Positions 31,890 through 45,491 are shown, counted from the first letter of the stretch. The stretch: DNA of 64,000 bases from Scylla paramamosain (GCF_035594125.1 NC_087178.1:2977501-3041500); one strand, 5' to 3'. Numbers and translations: made by a program. Notes: generated by a model from the letters alone, not told the origin.

Positions 31890-32125
31890 AAGAACCTGAA
31901 TTGGGAAATACAAACGCTTACTTTTAAGGAACATGAACAGAAAAATGAAATATAAGGTTATGATATGCGTGGAAATTACGTTTTTATTTATTTTCTATTT
32001 TAGATAGTAGTGTCAAGAAAAAGCCTTAATTGGAAAATACAGACGTTTGCAATTAACAAACATGAACAGTAGACTGAAGTATAAAGTTATGATGTGCGTA
32101 GAAATTGCGATTTTTATAGATCATA
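31890..32125. repeat. 129-bp tandem duplication
   Basis: AACATGAACAGAAAAATGAA, GGTTATGATATGCGTGGAAA and TTACGTTTTTAT from 31930 match AACATGAACAGTAGACTGAA, AGTTATGATGTGCGTAGAAA and TTGCGATTTTTAT from 32059. Upstream flanks match too (TTGGGAAATACAAACGCTTA and TTGGAAAATACAGACGTTTG). Confidence 0.88.
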
Positions 32126-32442
32126 GTCTTTAGAATATTGTGACGTAGATGGTAAATAATAACTCCCTCTCTCACGCCCCTGTCACCCGCGCCACGTGGA
32201 GGAGGGAGACTTAACAAGATGAGAGACGGGTGGAGGTCGGCGGGTGACGTGTTTTGTCCCCGTGCTGTGGCCGCTTGAGGGAGCAAGAGTCAGATGGTGG
32301 AGGAGGAAAGGAATGGAAAAACACGAAAAAGGGAAGGCGGTGGAGGGTGAAGAGTTTACCGTGTGTAGATGGGAAAGGATGACATTGCTTGGTGGTGGTT
32401 CAGGTATTATTATGTTGAATTAATACTACTACGGCTATTTCT
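32126..32442. other. Unassigned sequence
   Basis: About 300 bp, purine-rich right half. Nothing supported. Confidence 0.35.
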
Positions 32443-32467
32443 GCTACTACTACTACTACTACTATTT

Positions 32468-32527
<60 letters not shown>

Positions 32528-32559
32528 ATAATAATAATAATACACACACACACACACAC
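32443..32559. repeat. (TAC)n(ATA)n(CA)n compound
   Basis: TAC units with one break, then ATA, then CA. Confidence 0.95.
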
Positions 32560-32589
32560 GTACGTCATAATAATCAATAGTCAACAAGA

Positions 32590-32725
32590 GGACTCTTCCC
32601 GGACGCCTGTGGATCAGCAACTCAGCGAGTGAAAATCCGATTACCGGGAAAGACCGATTATGGGACTCCTCTCTGCCCGGGATTGTGTTGTGCCGGGTTC
32701 GTATCCTTGTACTGCCAGCCACGCT
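32590..32725 (+). mobile_element. Possible Pol III repeat with B-box-like motif
   Basis: GCCGGGTTCGTATCC at 32692-32706 resembles a tRNA B box, and TGGATCAGCAACTCAG at 32610 is a weak A-box-like match some 80 bases upstream. Between them are two CCGATTA direct repeats. The composition differs from the flanking microsatellites. It may be a tRNA-derived SINE, but the A box is imperfect and the spacing is long. Confidence 0.25.
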
Positions 32726-32814
32726 TACAACCCACACCCCTAGCTCATGTACCCTCACCCATGTATCCACACCCAATGCTACACTAAGTCATACATTCCT
32801 GCAGCATCCTTTTG

Positions 32815-32815
<1 letters not shown>

Positions 32816-32880
<65 letters not shown>
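32816..32880. repeat. (CA)n microsatellite
   Basis: 65 bp uninterrupted. Confidence 0.95.
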
Positions 32881-32882
<2 letters not shown>

Positions 32883-33202
32883 TCCCTTATGAGCATATAT
32901 TCTCCTCTTGTTGAGGCGTCACTATCGCATTTGACTGCTATTCATCCTCCATCACGCATCCTCCTTCCCTCCCAACTTCTCTTCCTCGCTCCTTCTATTC
33001 CCTCTCCCTCTCTCGTCCTTCCCTTCCATCTCGCACTGGCACTCGGAACGACATCATTCACCAGCGTGTCCTCCTCGTCCTTCTCTTCCTCCTCCAACTC
33101 ATTCTCCTCCTCCTTCTCCTCTCTCACCACTCAGCTGATCTGGTCTCCATCAGCGGCGTGCATGTGGCGTGAGTGCGTCTCTCAGAGGGCGGCTGGGAAG
33201 GG

Positions 33203-33203
<1 letters not shown>

Positions 33204-33260
<57 letters not shown>
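33204..33260. repeat. (GT)n microsatellite
   Basis: 57 bp uninterrupted. Confidence 0.95.
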
Positions 33261-34381
<1,121 letters not shown>

Positions 34382-34773
34382 CAGTGCATCAGTGAATAAA
34401 AGAGGATGACATGAAGACACGACAAGCAGAGGAGAATGTTGAAGCCCAAACAAACCATCCATCATGTTACCTAAATATTCATGAAGACAAAGAGAAGAAG
34501 AAAAGAAGAAGAACCCGCACAACATTTCCTCTTATTTCCTCACATTCCGGAGAGAATCTCGCTCTAGTTTTGATGCGAGGTAGCGAGGTGCGGTGGAAAG
34601 CCTCACTCACTCACACAAGTCACTAATTACCTGGGCGAAGTCACCTGCCATTGGCCTTACCTGTGACTAAACGCCGTGTAATGGTCGCAAATAACCTTCC
34701 CCCACTGACTTAAGCTACGCGTTGTGCTTTAAAGGTGGTTATAACTCGCTCAGGTGATTGATTATCAGGTGTC

Positions 34774-34804
34774 GGGGAGGGGGGAAGGAGGGGAGGGAGG
34801 GTGG
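34774..34804 (+). other. Strong G-quadruplex motif
   Basis: GGGGAGGGGGGAAGGAGGGG followed by AGGGAGGGTGG gives five G runs with loops of one to five bases on the plus strand. Confidence 0.7.
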
Positions 34805-34991
34805 AGAAACACTACCCTGGTGTGTTTAGCGGAGAGGAAACATCACTTTGACCTTGGCGAGTGTTGCCCGGTGGGTGTGCCTGGCCTGTGACGGTGCTGT
34901 GTTTGTTGTGTTTGTGTTGCGTGTGTTTGTTTCGTGTCCGTGGAATCGGAAACTGGTGAACATGTGAGGGAGCACCGGCAGTGAGAACGAC

Positions 34992-34992
<1 letters not shown>

Positions 34993-35058
<66 letters not shown>

Positions 35059-35131
35059 GGTGCAGGATAATCCGGGATTTTAGTGTATTGCCGAATGTTA
35101 CGTGTGAAATATATTGTGAAATGCAGATCAT

Positions 35132-35205
<74 letters not shown>

Positions 35206-35243
35206 TGAACTGAAAACGAATGACAACCACTCCAAAAATTAAG

Positions 35244-35336
<93 letters not shown>
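34993..35336. repeat. (GT)n, (GA)n, (CA)n cluster
   Basis: GT at 34993-35053, GA at 35135-35202 and CA at 35245-35336. The outer GT and CA tracts are mutually complementary around a ~190-bp interval. Confidence 0.95.
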
Positions 35337-35337
<1 letters not shown>

Positions 35338-35577
35338 ATTCCTCCCCCACTCACCCACACCAGCTTCCAACACACCCTCCTGTAACTTATGATAGGATCA
35401 AATAATTTTTTGTACGAGGTATCAGGATGTTGGCAGAGCGCGGGTGTTTCTGATGGCTGTAGAGGATGTTGTCATGGGTAGGGAGGTGCTGGGGTTGATG
35501 GTAGGGGTGCTGGGATGCTACTAGGGTGCTAGAGTGTTCCTAGCGGCCCGGGGGTTGTTGGCAGCATCAGAAGTCTT

Positions 35578-35881
35578 GGGAATCTGGAAAAGGGTGAACG
35601 AAAGGAAGGAAAAAATGGGAGGGATGAACGGATGGACACAAGGCGGGAGAGATGGAGAGCTGGAGAGAAGTTAAAAAGAAAAGAAGGGAAGAATTGATGA
35701 GAATCTGGAAAAGGGAAGGGCGGAATGGGTTGGACTGTTGTAAAGACATGGAGAGCAGGGGGAAAAATATGGGAGGAAGGAAGCAAGAGAGGGAAGCATG
35801 GGAAAATTGATAGCTGAGATGAAAGAGAAAAAGGAAAGGAGGAAAAAAAGAAAAGGAAAACATGAGATAAGTGAATAAATG

Positions 35882-35977
<96 letters not shown>

Positions 35978-36160
35978 TGGAACGGAAGATAAAGTGAATT
36001 ATGATAGGAAAAATGAGGTCATCAGAGGCTTTGAGAATCTAGAAAACGAAAGACGAAAGAAGTGAAAAATGACATAGACAAAGGAATTCGTAAAAACAGG
36101 GAGAAATGGAAGGAGAAATAGAAATATCGATGACCTGAAAAGGGAAAGACGCAAGGAAAA
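35578..36160. repeat. ~121-bp purine-rich repeat split by a (GA)n tract
   Basis: AATCTGGAAAAGGGTGAACG at 35581 and AATCTGGAAAAGGGAAGGGC at 35702 are 121 bp apart. Related AATCTAGAAAACGAAAGACG (36036) and GACCTGAAAAGGGAAAGACG (36132) lie past the GA tract at 35886-35978. Confidence 0.6.
35886..35978. repeat. (GA)n microsatellite
   Basis: 93 bp with one GGG interruption. Confidence 0.95.
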
Positions 36161-36589
36161 AAAAAAAAAAGGGACAACAAAGGAATCAATAGGAGGGAGA
36201 ATTGGGAGGAAAGGGGGAGATATCGATAGTGCAGTTAGCCTTAGGTGAGGTCAGATGGCTCTCCTAGTCTCCTTACACATCGCTCTTGGCTAACTTCACC
36301 AGCAAACTTGTGATTAATGCCGAATATCATCACCAACTTGTAGGGAGCCGGTGCCCTTGGGAGGAGGATACGTACGCAGGCTGGCGGTCGCGTGGAACCC
36401 GAGACAGGCAAGCAGGGAGTGATAAAGAAAGATCAACAGGGTGGGAGAAAAACTAATCCCATAACAGGAAGATTTATATGTCTGTCTGTGAATCGGTTAA
36501 AGGTTTTCCAAAGGGGAGCAAAGTTCACGTGAAGTTATTTTGTTCAAGTTATTTTTGTCCAAGTTCTTGTTTTGGCCGGCAGAGTACAG

Positions 36590-37140
36590 CTGGAGGGAGG
36601 GAGGGAGGAAGGAAGGGAGGGTTAAAGGTAGAAAGAAATGAAGAAAGCGATGGACAGAGGGAGGGAGGAAAAGAGGAAACTGTCGCAAGATGGTGGAGAG
36701 GAAACCAGAAAGAAGAGGAACAAGGGAGGGAGGGAGGGAAAAAGGAAGTTATTGCAGTATTGTGGAGAGGAAACAAAAAAGCGAGAGGAAATAGAAAGAA
36801 AAAGGAGGAGGAGGGGGAAAAGAAGGAAACTGTTGCGAGACTGTGAACAGGTAAGAAAGAAGTGGAAAAAAAGTAGAAAAAAAAGAAAGGAAAAGTGGAG
36901 ACAAGGAAGATGCTGCAAGATAGTGGGAAGGGAGCGAGGAAGAAATGGCACAAGAAAGAAAAAAAAAGAAGAGGAAAAAACGAATCGAGGAAAGAAGCCA
37001 TCCACAAGATAGTGAAAAGGAAGCCGGGAACGGAAGGCAGACCGCGAATAGTGAGAAAATGATGGAAGGAAGGGAAGAGAAGAGGAAGGAAAAATGAAGA
37101 AAGGAAGGACGAAGGAAGCTGTCGCGAGAGGGTCAAGAGC
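36590..37140. repeat. ~81-bp purine-rich tandem repeat
   Basis: AGGAAACTGTCGCAAGATGG with a following GTGGAGAGGAAAC recurs in variant form at about 36673, 36741, 36822, 36903, 36991 and 37112 (spacing 68-121, often 81). Units being near multiples of three keep Lys/Arg/Glu-rich frames open (for example 36638-37012), but different frames are open in different parts and nothing resembles a protein family. Confidence 0.65.
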
Positions 37141-37815
37141 CAATAGGGGCCATAAGATGGACCAAAGGAAAAGGAAGGACGCAGAAGGAGGGGAGGAAAC
37201 TAGTGAGCGAGAGAGGAAGGGAGCGAGGAGGGGAGGAGGAAACATCGAGTGGACACAAGGGGAAGATAGAAGTGAGAATTTGAAAGGCAGGAGGAAGGAA
37301 GAGAGCTAAAGGAGAACTAAAGAGAGAAACCCCGAGAGATATAAGACAAAAGAGAGAAAAAAAGTAAAAATAAGAATAACCTGCACGTCAAAAAATCAAA
37401 GCCTCTTTCTAGGGCGAAGATGAAATGGACCTCAAAGCAAACACAAAGGGCAGCAGAGAGTGGAGGAGCCGCTGGAGGGGAGACGCGGGGGGGAAGAGGA
37501 GAAGGTCGTCAAGGTGAGGGGAAATCACGACATGTGGCGACGGCGAGGGAAACAGACAAAGGGAACGCAGAGGAACGCAAAGGGAAAAAGAGCTTAGATG
37601 GCCACCAAAGACATTCCTCACAGGACCTCTGAAATTCGGCTTGAGAGGGAAAAAGTGGCTCGCAAATCCGATAAGGACAAACGCGTTATTTATTTTCCCC
37701 TGTTCACCTCTGTCTTTCCCTCACAGTTCCCTCAGTCCTCGCCCCCTCCAGTGTGACAATGACGTACGCATCTCCTCCTATCACCGCCCTTATCGTCCAT
37801 TAGTCCATTGTCTTG
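37141..37815. other. Purine-rich then unassigned sequence
   Basis: The purine bias fades by 37400. No supported gene. Confidence 0.4.
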
Positions 37816-38770
37816 TTATCAGATAAAACAACTATTCTTCACGACTCTCACTCCACAGTCGTTAATAATCCGTCAAATTAATGAAACAAACGTCCATAAC
37901 AAGGCACCACTTGCACTGCCCTTTCATCCATCACCGCAGTGTCTTCTCAGATCAGTGACCCTTTAATCAACAGCACCATTCCTGAACTACTCGTCATCTC
38001 ACCATCCACCTTTCCTGTGTTCTCTTAACCTTTTCACTACCACGGTCATGTTTTATTACTATTCAGATTACATGGACAAAGAAAAAGATAGAATGAGAGG
38101 TTAATATTGTCGTTGCTAAGCTGCCGAAGTACATATTGAGGAAGCTGAAGTGGGGAAAAAATGTGTAAAAGTTGTTGTTGATTATGAGAAGGTGTTGTGT
38201 AGCAGTGAAATGATTAAAGGATACAAACACGACGCTATAGAACCATGAATTGATTTAGTTCAGCATGCATAGCTACTCTCTACTCTTCACTACTCACCAC
38301 TGTTATCATCGTGTTGCCATTCTCCTCTCCAGTCTCTTCCTTGCAGGTAAAACCACGATTCCTTACAACTTCTTCAGTTTAAAATCTCTAGTGTCAATTT
38401 AATGAAAAAAAATACCGATAACTTTCAGGTACTCGGAACTACTCGACACTGTTCTCTTGACAAATACAACCACGATTTCTTGGAACTCTTTCAGTATAAA
38501 ATTTCCAATAATCTGTCAATTTAGTTAAACAAATATGCTCAAAACTACTCAGCACTAGTTTCATCATACTTCCGTCAGATATAGCAGATAAAACCACGAT
38601 TTCTCTTAACTTTTTCAGTCTACAATCACAATACTCTGTCAATTTACTCAAACAAGTAAGCTTAACTATAAGGCACTTAATACTTCTCAACAATGTTTTT
38701 ATCATCTTGCCATACACCATCCCAGTCTCTTTTTAGCAGACACAACCACAGCACCTAACAGTCCTTTCAA
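37816..38770. repeat. ~120-bp tandem repeat, about 5 copies, interrupted by MITE copy C
   Basis: Units contain AAAACCACGATTTCTT, TTTCAGTCTAAAATC-like, CTGTCAATTTA and AAACAAACATC-like blocks, with anchors at 38353, 38470, 38594 and 38746 (117, 124 and 152 bp). A first copy at 37816-37900 (TCAGATAAAACAACTATTC, CCGTCAAATTAATGAAACAA) lies on the other side of the TTAA element at 38025-38217. Confidence 0.72.
38025..38217. mobile_element. TTAA-terminal MITE-like element, copy C (different body)
   Basis: The left end TTAACCTTTTCACTAC and the right end GCAGTGAAATGATTAA are variants of the same 16-bp inverted terminus, 193 bp apart, but I could not align the interior with copies A or B in either orientation. 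It interrupts an older ~120-bp tandem repeat field (37816-38770). It is probably a related MITE subfamily; a chance match of the ends is less likely but not excluded. Confidence 0.5.
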
Positions 38771-39938
38771 TAAAAAAAAATCTATCAACTCAATTAAACA
38801 AACATCCCTAACTAAGCGGGGCCACTTCTATCACCTCGCCTGTGGATATGATGATCTGCAAATTCATTGGAATGCTGATGCTGGCGACAATGGACATCAT
38901 ATATCGGAATGAGCGTTTTCAAGGCCCTCTATTGGTCATTTCTCTATCGGAAAATCTTTATAAACGACGCGGGATGGAGGGACGCAGGGACAGCAGGCTG
39001 CAGGGATGAGATGGATGAAGGGATGGACGCGGGAGGGAAGAAGGAAGGAAAGGAGAGACTGCGTGGGGGATTGAGATGAAATGTTACTCCCAGCTATTTT
39101 AAAAAGGAAAAACTGTGTAGTGAAAACCGATACGGCCTCTGAAAAATACTAGCGCCAAAGAATTCTTGCCTGAAACCTAGCACACGGAAGTCTAAACTAA
39201 ATCAATGACGCGGATTGTGAGAGACAGACACAGATACCCAGACAGAGAGACGCATGCACAGACCAATGGATAGACGGATAGAGATATATACAGACACACC
39301 GACACCGCATTCCATCGCCTCGCTACACCAACACGTCTCAAGGCGGAAAGAAAATCCAGCGGGGGGGAGGTCGGCATGGAAATCTTGCTTAAGCGAAAGT
39401 AATACAGTAAGTTTCAACTTCTACCTGGTTTTACTCCAACGGAAAAACTAAACTTTCTTCTGAGAAACAATTTCATTAATGCTCGCACTTCCTGAAGCAC
39501 GGGAAATGCTGGGAATTTCTTGACCTGCTGTGAGAGATATGGACATTGGAGGAGAAGGAGAAGGAAGGGGAAGAGGAGGAGGAGAAGGAGGCATGGCGCG
39601 GTGGGTCCTCTGAATATCATAACAGGGAGGAGCGCAGGAGGAAGAGGGAAGGGCCTACCGGGCGGGCCATCCAGAAGAGTGATAGGGCGATGGTATGGGC
39701 GTGGGGAGAGGGAGGCAGTGGACGCAGGCAAGAGGAGCAGATGGAGGAGGAGCATGAGAAGCAGCGCGGGGTGAGGAAGAAGGAAGAAAACAAGAAAAAC
39801 AAGTTAAAGGATGGTTGATTAAAATGAAGACTTAGATTAAAATAGGAGGAATCATTCTAGAAATAGTTACGAAGGTTTGTCTTGGGGAGAATTACTAGAA
39901 GCACCAAAACGACAGAAATAGAAGATCTGAAAATATAT

Positions 39939-39942
<4 letters not shown>
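38771..39942. other. Unassigned unique-looking sequence
   Basis: About 1.2 kb. 39540-39790 is GGA-rich and gives composition-driven frames on both strands. Confidence 0.4.

Positions 39943-40027
<85 letters not shown>
39943..40027. repeat. (GA)n microsatellite
   Basis: 85 bp with GGA and GAAG breaks; the last GA-oriented tract before the polarity change. Confidence 0.95.
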
Positions 40028-40213
40028 TCGGGTAAAAAAATTGAGTCAGGAGTGGAGCAACTGAACCAGAAGGGGAAAAATATAGATACATGTAGGTGGA
40101 GGAAAAAACAGTAATGTGGAGCGGAAAACATTGTGTGTTCTTTATTGTTCTTTCCAAGGTCAGTTCCCGGAAGCGGCTGAAAAGAAAAAAAGATGGCGTA
40201 TCATTTCATATTG

Positions 40214-40259
40214 ACACCACCACCATCACCACCACCACCACTACCACCACCACCATCAC
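40214..40259. repeat. (CAC)n microsatellite
   Basis: Imperfect ACC trinucleotide run of about 46 bp. Confidence 0.9.
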
Positions 40260-41175
40260 ATCTAGCCACCGTCCACTTACCACTCCCGCCTCTGCCTCCC
40301 CCACACTCCCTCTCAGTGACTCCTCTTCCCCCCTTAAATTCGGCTCAAAATACGTGTAAATTGGGGGAGAAGGCGGCCAAAGAGCTCCTTGTCTGATACA
40401 TCTTGCCCAGACGCAGATGGACGGCTGCATATAACTCACTCAGCGCCTCCTCTCCATCCTCCTCCTCCTCCTGCTCCTCCTGCCTCCTCCTCCTCCATCT
40501 CCACATTATAAGATCTCCCCGTGGAATGTGATAAATTGTGAGCCCTCTGTATACACGTCCACTACACCCCGTGGGATAGTTTTCTCTTTGCTTTATGGCC
40601 AGACTCTGATATCCCTCACTCGCTCACTCGTCGCCTCGTCCTTCCCAACGCAGCTTCTCCCTTTCCCGCGTCCCCCTCTCGCCTCAGCAACGATTGACTT
40701 TAATGCTCGGCCCGCGTCATGAAAGAGAGGTTATTGCCGTAGTTAATTTTTGTTTATTAATCTATACGTCATCGGTGCAAGGTGTCTGTCTGACGTTCAC
40801 GAAGTTTGGTCACCTAACGATTATTAATATTATGAAATGTAGGAATTTATCAGGTATAAGACTGTGTGCTTGTGTGTGTGTCGTGCTGGTGGTGGTGGTG
40901 GTGGTGGGTGGTGAAGGTAATAATTTGTGTGAATTATAAAAAGTGATTCATTTAAAAGTTTTGCTCGCCTTGTTAATTATTGCTCTGGCTCGACTCTCAA
41001 ATGCTCCGTTATCTTGCGTTATAATTCGCAGTGGTGTTTATTTTTTCTCCCTCTCTCTATTTCGCTTTTTAATCAAGGGCGTCAAGCAGGCAGATGTAGA
41101 TAAGACTCACCCCGCCCTGTGCCCAGACCTTTTTTGCCAAGTGATATTGGGAAGGGGCGTGATTTTTCCTTCACT

Positions 41176-41181
<6 letters not shown>
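40260..41181. other. Unassigned sequence spanning the left side of the polarity change
   Basis: CTCC-rich around 40440-40500 and a GGT run at 40887-40910. No gene recognised. Confidence 0.4.
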
Positions 41182-41261
<80 letters not shown>

Positions 41262-41273
41262 CTCTCTCTCTCT
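41182..41273. repeat. (CT)n microsatellite
   Basis: 92 bp with a CCTC break; the first CT-oriented tract after the polarity change. Confidence 0.95.
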
Positions 41274-41500
41274 AAGTCATGACCAAAAACACACACGTGC
41301 CTCACACAAATCCACAAACGCAGGGGAGATCATGAACAAGCCCTCGGTCCCTCCTCGCCCGGCCCCGCAAAGGCTTCCATCTCTTTCCATTCACAGCCGC
41401 GACGCCGAGATAATCGTATGTTTACTCCTTCTTTCATACGATTCACCCACCCGCTTCAGGTGCCTCCCACACTTGGTCTGAGGCCGCCACCGTGCCCCGT

Positions 41501-41556
41501 TCCTCCTCCTCCTCCTCCTCCTCCTCCTCCTCCTCCTCCTCCTCCTCCTCCTCCTC
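41501..41556. repeat. (TCC)n microsatellite
   Basis: 56 bp uninterrupted. Confidence 0.95.
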
Positions 41557-42322
41557 AAACCGCTGTGATCACAAAACTGCGCACTCCATCCCAAAGGAGC
41601 GGGAGGTGGAGGAGCGGGAGAAGTGGTAGGAGGAGGAGCAGAAGGAGCTGTAGCTTTCTAAAGTCACGGGATCGCGAACTTACCCTCCAGGGATCTTTTG
41701 CATTTCCCAGCACAAACACACCGAGGTCATGCCTTCACAACTAACCTCACAAGCGCCTCTTTGCGTCTTAACCCACTTCTTGCCCTTCCCCCGCCTTTTC
41801 TTCCCTCCCCAAGCACCCTTCCTCTTGCTCTTTAAGGTCTTCTTCCCCCGAGGTAGGGAGATCAATACACATGTCTACTTGGCTATTGTTACGGAGGCTC
41901 GTTCTTGTTCATGGCTCGCCGTGTTTGCCTCGCTCTCGAAATTTTCACACAGTACAGCAGCCTCGTGTGGCCGAGAGACTGTGAGACTGGGAGACTGGGA
42001 GGCGAGGTGCAGTGAGAGAGGGAATACCAGTGTATGCAGGAAAGAAAGTGAGAAAAATAAAGATAATAAAGAGGAAGGGACAAGGGTGAAAGCAAGGCAA
42101 AGAGAGTGACAAGGGGGTAAAAAAGAGGAAGGGAGTGAGTGGAAAAGGTAGAGGGAGGAGGGTTCAGGTTGTCTACACGCGATGAGGGAGGATGTTAGAT
42201 GAGGTTTACGAGACGCAGCGTATTGGCAACTTCCCTACAGGAGTACGCTAACTCGTAAATAAGGAAAGCTGCTGCTGCGGGAACATAAAAACGATGAGAA
42301 ATATAAATGTAAAGGTTCCTGC
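41557..42322. other. Unassigned sequence
   Basis: Mixed composition, purine-rich after 41990. No recognised exon. Confidence 0.4.
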
Positions 42323-42374
42323 GGGGGAGGAGGACAGGAGGGGCGGGAGGACGGGGTTGGGGGGGACGGGAGGG
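42323..42374 (+). other. Strong G-quadruplex motif
   Basis: At least six runs of three or more G are separated by one to five bases (GGGGCGGGAGGACGGGG, then TTGGGGGGG, then ACGGGAGGG). This satisfies the standard G3+N1-7 pattern on the plus strand. Confidence 0.7.
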
Positions 42375-42598
42375 AGAGTAAGAGAGGATCCACTATGTTG
42401 ACTTTTACGGGAATGGGAAAAGCGAAGGGAAACAGTTGTCCTCCGTGACTGTGCATTCCAGTGACGTCACGGCATGAGGGAGTGGAATGAAATGGCGGTC
42501 CTGGCAAAGTTCACGTACTAGATTTTGTGTTTTTATTTAAGTTTTCCTACAGGTTAATGCTATATCTATTTTCTATTTGTGTGAATACTTTTAATATT

Positions 42599-42646
42599 TA
42601 CTACTACTACTACTACTACTACTTCTCTCTCTCTCTCTCTCTCCTC

Positions 42647-42723
<77 letters not shown>
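42599..42723. repeat. (TAC)n(CT)n compound microsatellite
   Basis: Eight TAC units followed by CT with two CCTC breaks; the same compound order as at 1602. Confidence 0.95.
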
Positions 42724-42726
<3 letters not shown>

Positions 42727-42992
42727 GCACTTCGGATAATGTTAATCGTGTGCAGAAATGAATTCCAACATTTCTACCTAAAATATGATCGACTTTGCAA
42801 GAGAACCTCACGCCGTTGATGCCCGTGGATGGAATATATCGCTTACCCTCCACTGCAGACGTGCGAATGAATGATGTTACTATTATTTGGAGCAAGAGAA
42901 TGATTTTGAAATGGTGACAGGACCTGAGTGTCCCTTACTCGGCATCATTTTCTTTCATCACTTGTGCAAAAGGAGCAGGAGGGGGGGAAGAC

Positions 42993-43222
42993 GAGGAGGA
43001 GGAGGAGGAGGAGGAGGAGGAGGAGGAGGAGGACGAGAAACACAAATGAACACAAATGAAGTACAAACAACAACAGACCGCGAGATGGCCCTTACTAGGC
43101 TGTCTGGGTAATTATTCTACACTATTAGTGAGAGATGCAAGATAGTACAGAAAAAAAAAAAAAAAAAAGAATACAGGATAGTAGGGAAAAGTGAGAGAGG
43201 AGGAGGAGGAGGAGGAGGAGGA
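42993..43222. repeat. (GGA)n, two tracts
   Basis: Tracts at 42993-43032 and 43197-43222, with an 18-nt A run near 43151 between them. Confidence 0.9.
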
Positions 43223-43791
43223 AAAGAAGGAAAGAGATATATTGGCTGCATGGAAGAGTCTTGAGGGATTTTGCTCCGTAAGCCGATTTCTAAGCTAGCG
43301 AACAAGGACATAAGCAGACAACCAGTTATATATGGAAGGCCACCACAACTGCTGCTGCTATTACCTTACTGATACGTGAGGTACGGTACAGTTATTGCTT
43401 ACCCTATATTGGTTAGCTTAGCAGTGTCTCGATTCCATCATCTTACTATTCTCTAGTGAAGTTATTGATGTTAATGAGTGTTATTTCTGTTTACTTATGA
43501 TTAAGTCTTCTATTTTGTTTCCCCCACCTGGATGCATTTTGGACACCCAGTGGTTTGTCGCAGCCTCTTCATAAGCTTCAAGTGCCTGGACCTCAGCTGC
43601 TCGTTCCCTGTTTGTAAGTAACGATTCTTTCAGTTTTTAGACCTTCAGTGATTCATTGTTTCATCTCTGGCATGTTCGCATCACTTCCTGAACCTTCTGC
43701 TCAACATTACACCTACTAAACAAGACATCACTAGCTTCTGTGTTTCTACTGTCATTTCTTTCCTGTTTTCTCTGTTGAGTGTCTGTTCAAC
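43223..43791. other. Unassigned sequence
   Basis: Balanced, about 570 bp, ending at MITE copy A. Nothing supported. Confidence 0.4.
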
Positions 43792-44008
43792 TTAACCCTT
43801 TCACTGCTATTTGGCACAGTTTTCCTTAATTACCAATCACTCTGAGACATCTTTTCTTGTTCTACAGCCACCTCCAAAGAGTGAAGTGGCTAGAAATGAC
43901 AAAATATATTCTTTTTATCCCTCCTTCTTTCCTGTAGATGGCTGTAAAGATTCAATATGTTGTTTTTTAGTGTTGTGAATTGTTGCACATCGAAGCGGAA
44001 AAGGTTAG
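43792..44008. mobile_element. TTAA-terminal MITE, copy A
   Basis: A 217-bp element beginning TTAACCCTTTCACTGC and ending with a decayed inverted copy (GAAGCGGAAAAGGTTAG). Its interior aligns with copy B at 55972-56188 along the whole length, with shared blocks TTCCTTAATT, CCAATCAC and CTGAGACATC and the stretch TTGTTCTACAGCCACCTCC. CCC next to a TTAA target site with inverted ends is the pattern of piggyBac-type elements. It carries no coding capacity. Superfamily is inferred from the termini only. Confidence 0.7.
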
Positions 44009-44417
44009 ACCATCCAAGCAAAAGTTCCTATCTTAACATTCTCTTTTACTATATTTTCCATCACTTATGCCAGTTGACTGAAAAACCTACGTACATCAAA
44101 TAATAAGGGTGCCATCTTTTTCTCTTTTTGTTTGACCTACAGAAGATAAACGCAGCATCATTTACTCCTTCCTCTAGCCACATGGATCCAAATGGCACCA
44201 GTGTTCTCAGGCGGTGGTGTGCCGGAGGGAAACACATCAGTCCTCCCTTCCCTCCCTCAGCCTCGCAGCGCCGCCTCACTCTGGCATTGTTCTTAAGCAC
44301 TTCATTTCCAGCACACCTCGAGTCTCTTTCTCAGCCTCACGTTTAATGGTTACGCCTTACTGCTACATAAAACGGTAAACTCAACAATACCCTTAAAACC
44401 ATTCCTGTGTAAATATA

Positions 44418-44419
<2 letters not shown>

Positions 44420-44479
<60 letters not shown>

Positions 44480-44487
44480 TCTCTCTC

Positions 44488-44520
<33 letters not shown>

Positions 44521-44525
44521 TCTCT
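44420..44525. repeat. (CT)n microsatellite
   Basis: 106 bp with ACTCCT and CATC breaks. Confidence 0.95.
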
Positions 44526-44692
44526 GACAGTCTGCATTTGTTTCCAAGACAATTTAGATAGTATTTTTTTTTCTCATATTTTATGTCCTTTTTCTTAAGA
44601 TTCCATAACTGATATTGTGATGACGCAACATGACAAGTCACTTAATTAATCCGTAACTCACCTGTCACGTGTCATTCCTGCAAGTGTTGTAG

Positions 44693-44828
<136 letters not shown>

Positions 44829-44875
44829 TTTATATCTTTTTTTTTTGTATTTTAATGACAATCAGCTCCCCCCGT

Positions 44876-45057
44876 TCTCTCTCTCTCTCTCTCTCTCTCT
44901 CGCCTCTCTCCTCTCTCTCTCTCTACCCGCGGCACACATCATTATCACATCATCACCAACCGCCTGACACTTCCATTTGCACGTAATAGATGTTAAGAGG
45001 GGGCGGGAAAGAGGGCGGCGTGGGCGGGTACTTTGTATTGCTCGTCTCTTGTTCATA

Positions 45058-45093
<36 letters not shown>

Positions 45094-45146
45094 CTCTCTC
45101 TCTCTCTCTCTCCTCTCTCTCCTCTCCTCTCTCTCTCTCTCTCTCG
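44876..45146. repeat. (CT)n, then (CA)n(CT)n
   Basis: CT at 44876-44924; CA at 45061-45091 passes straight into CT with CCTC breaks to 45146. Confidence 0.95.
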
Positions 45147-45491
45147 CGAAAATCGGTAATAATTAGGTTGGCAATGGGAGGGAAGCATGAAAGCACCAAG
45201 TAAATTCATTATGAGTCATTATCCTCTGTCATTACCGCCCATTACAGCGTTAATTAGGCGGCGGAAGTATACATTTACTGATCGACTGTTTCCCACAGCG
45301 TTCTTTCGTAAACGCGGAGCTCTTGAGTGGACGGCGGAGGGAAAAAAAAAGCAAGATAAGAATGAAATATTACCAAAAAGTATGAACAGAAGGACTAAAC
45401 CACTGGAATATGCTCCACGTCTTTCTCCACTTCTCATCCCAGTCCTGGTTATCCCTCCCCGTCCTTTTGTCGTTCTTTCTAATCTTTTTTC

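Noticed and set aside
36478..37309. Lys/Arg/Glu-rich frames suggesting a basic nuclear protein
   Set aside because: Purine-rich 81-bp repeat; the open frame changes along the array and the minus strand is equally open.
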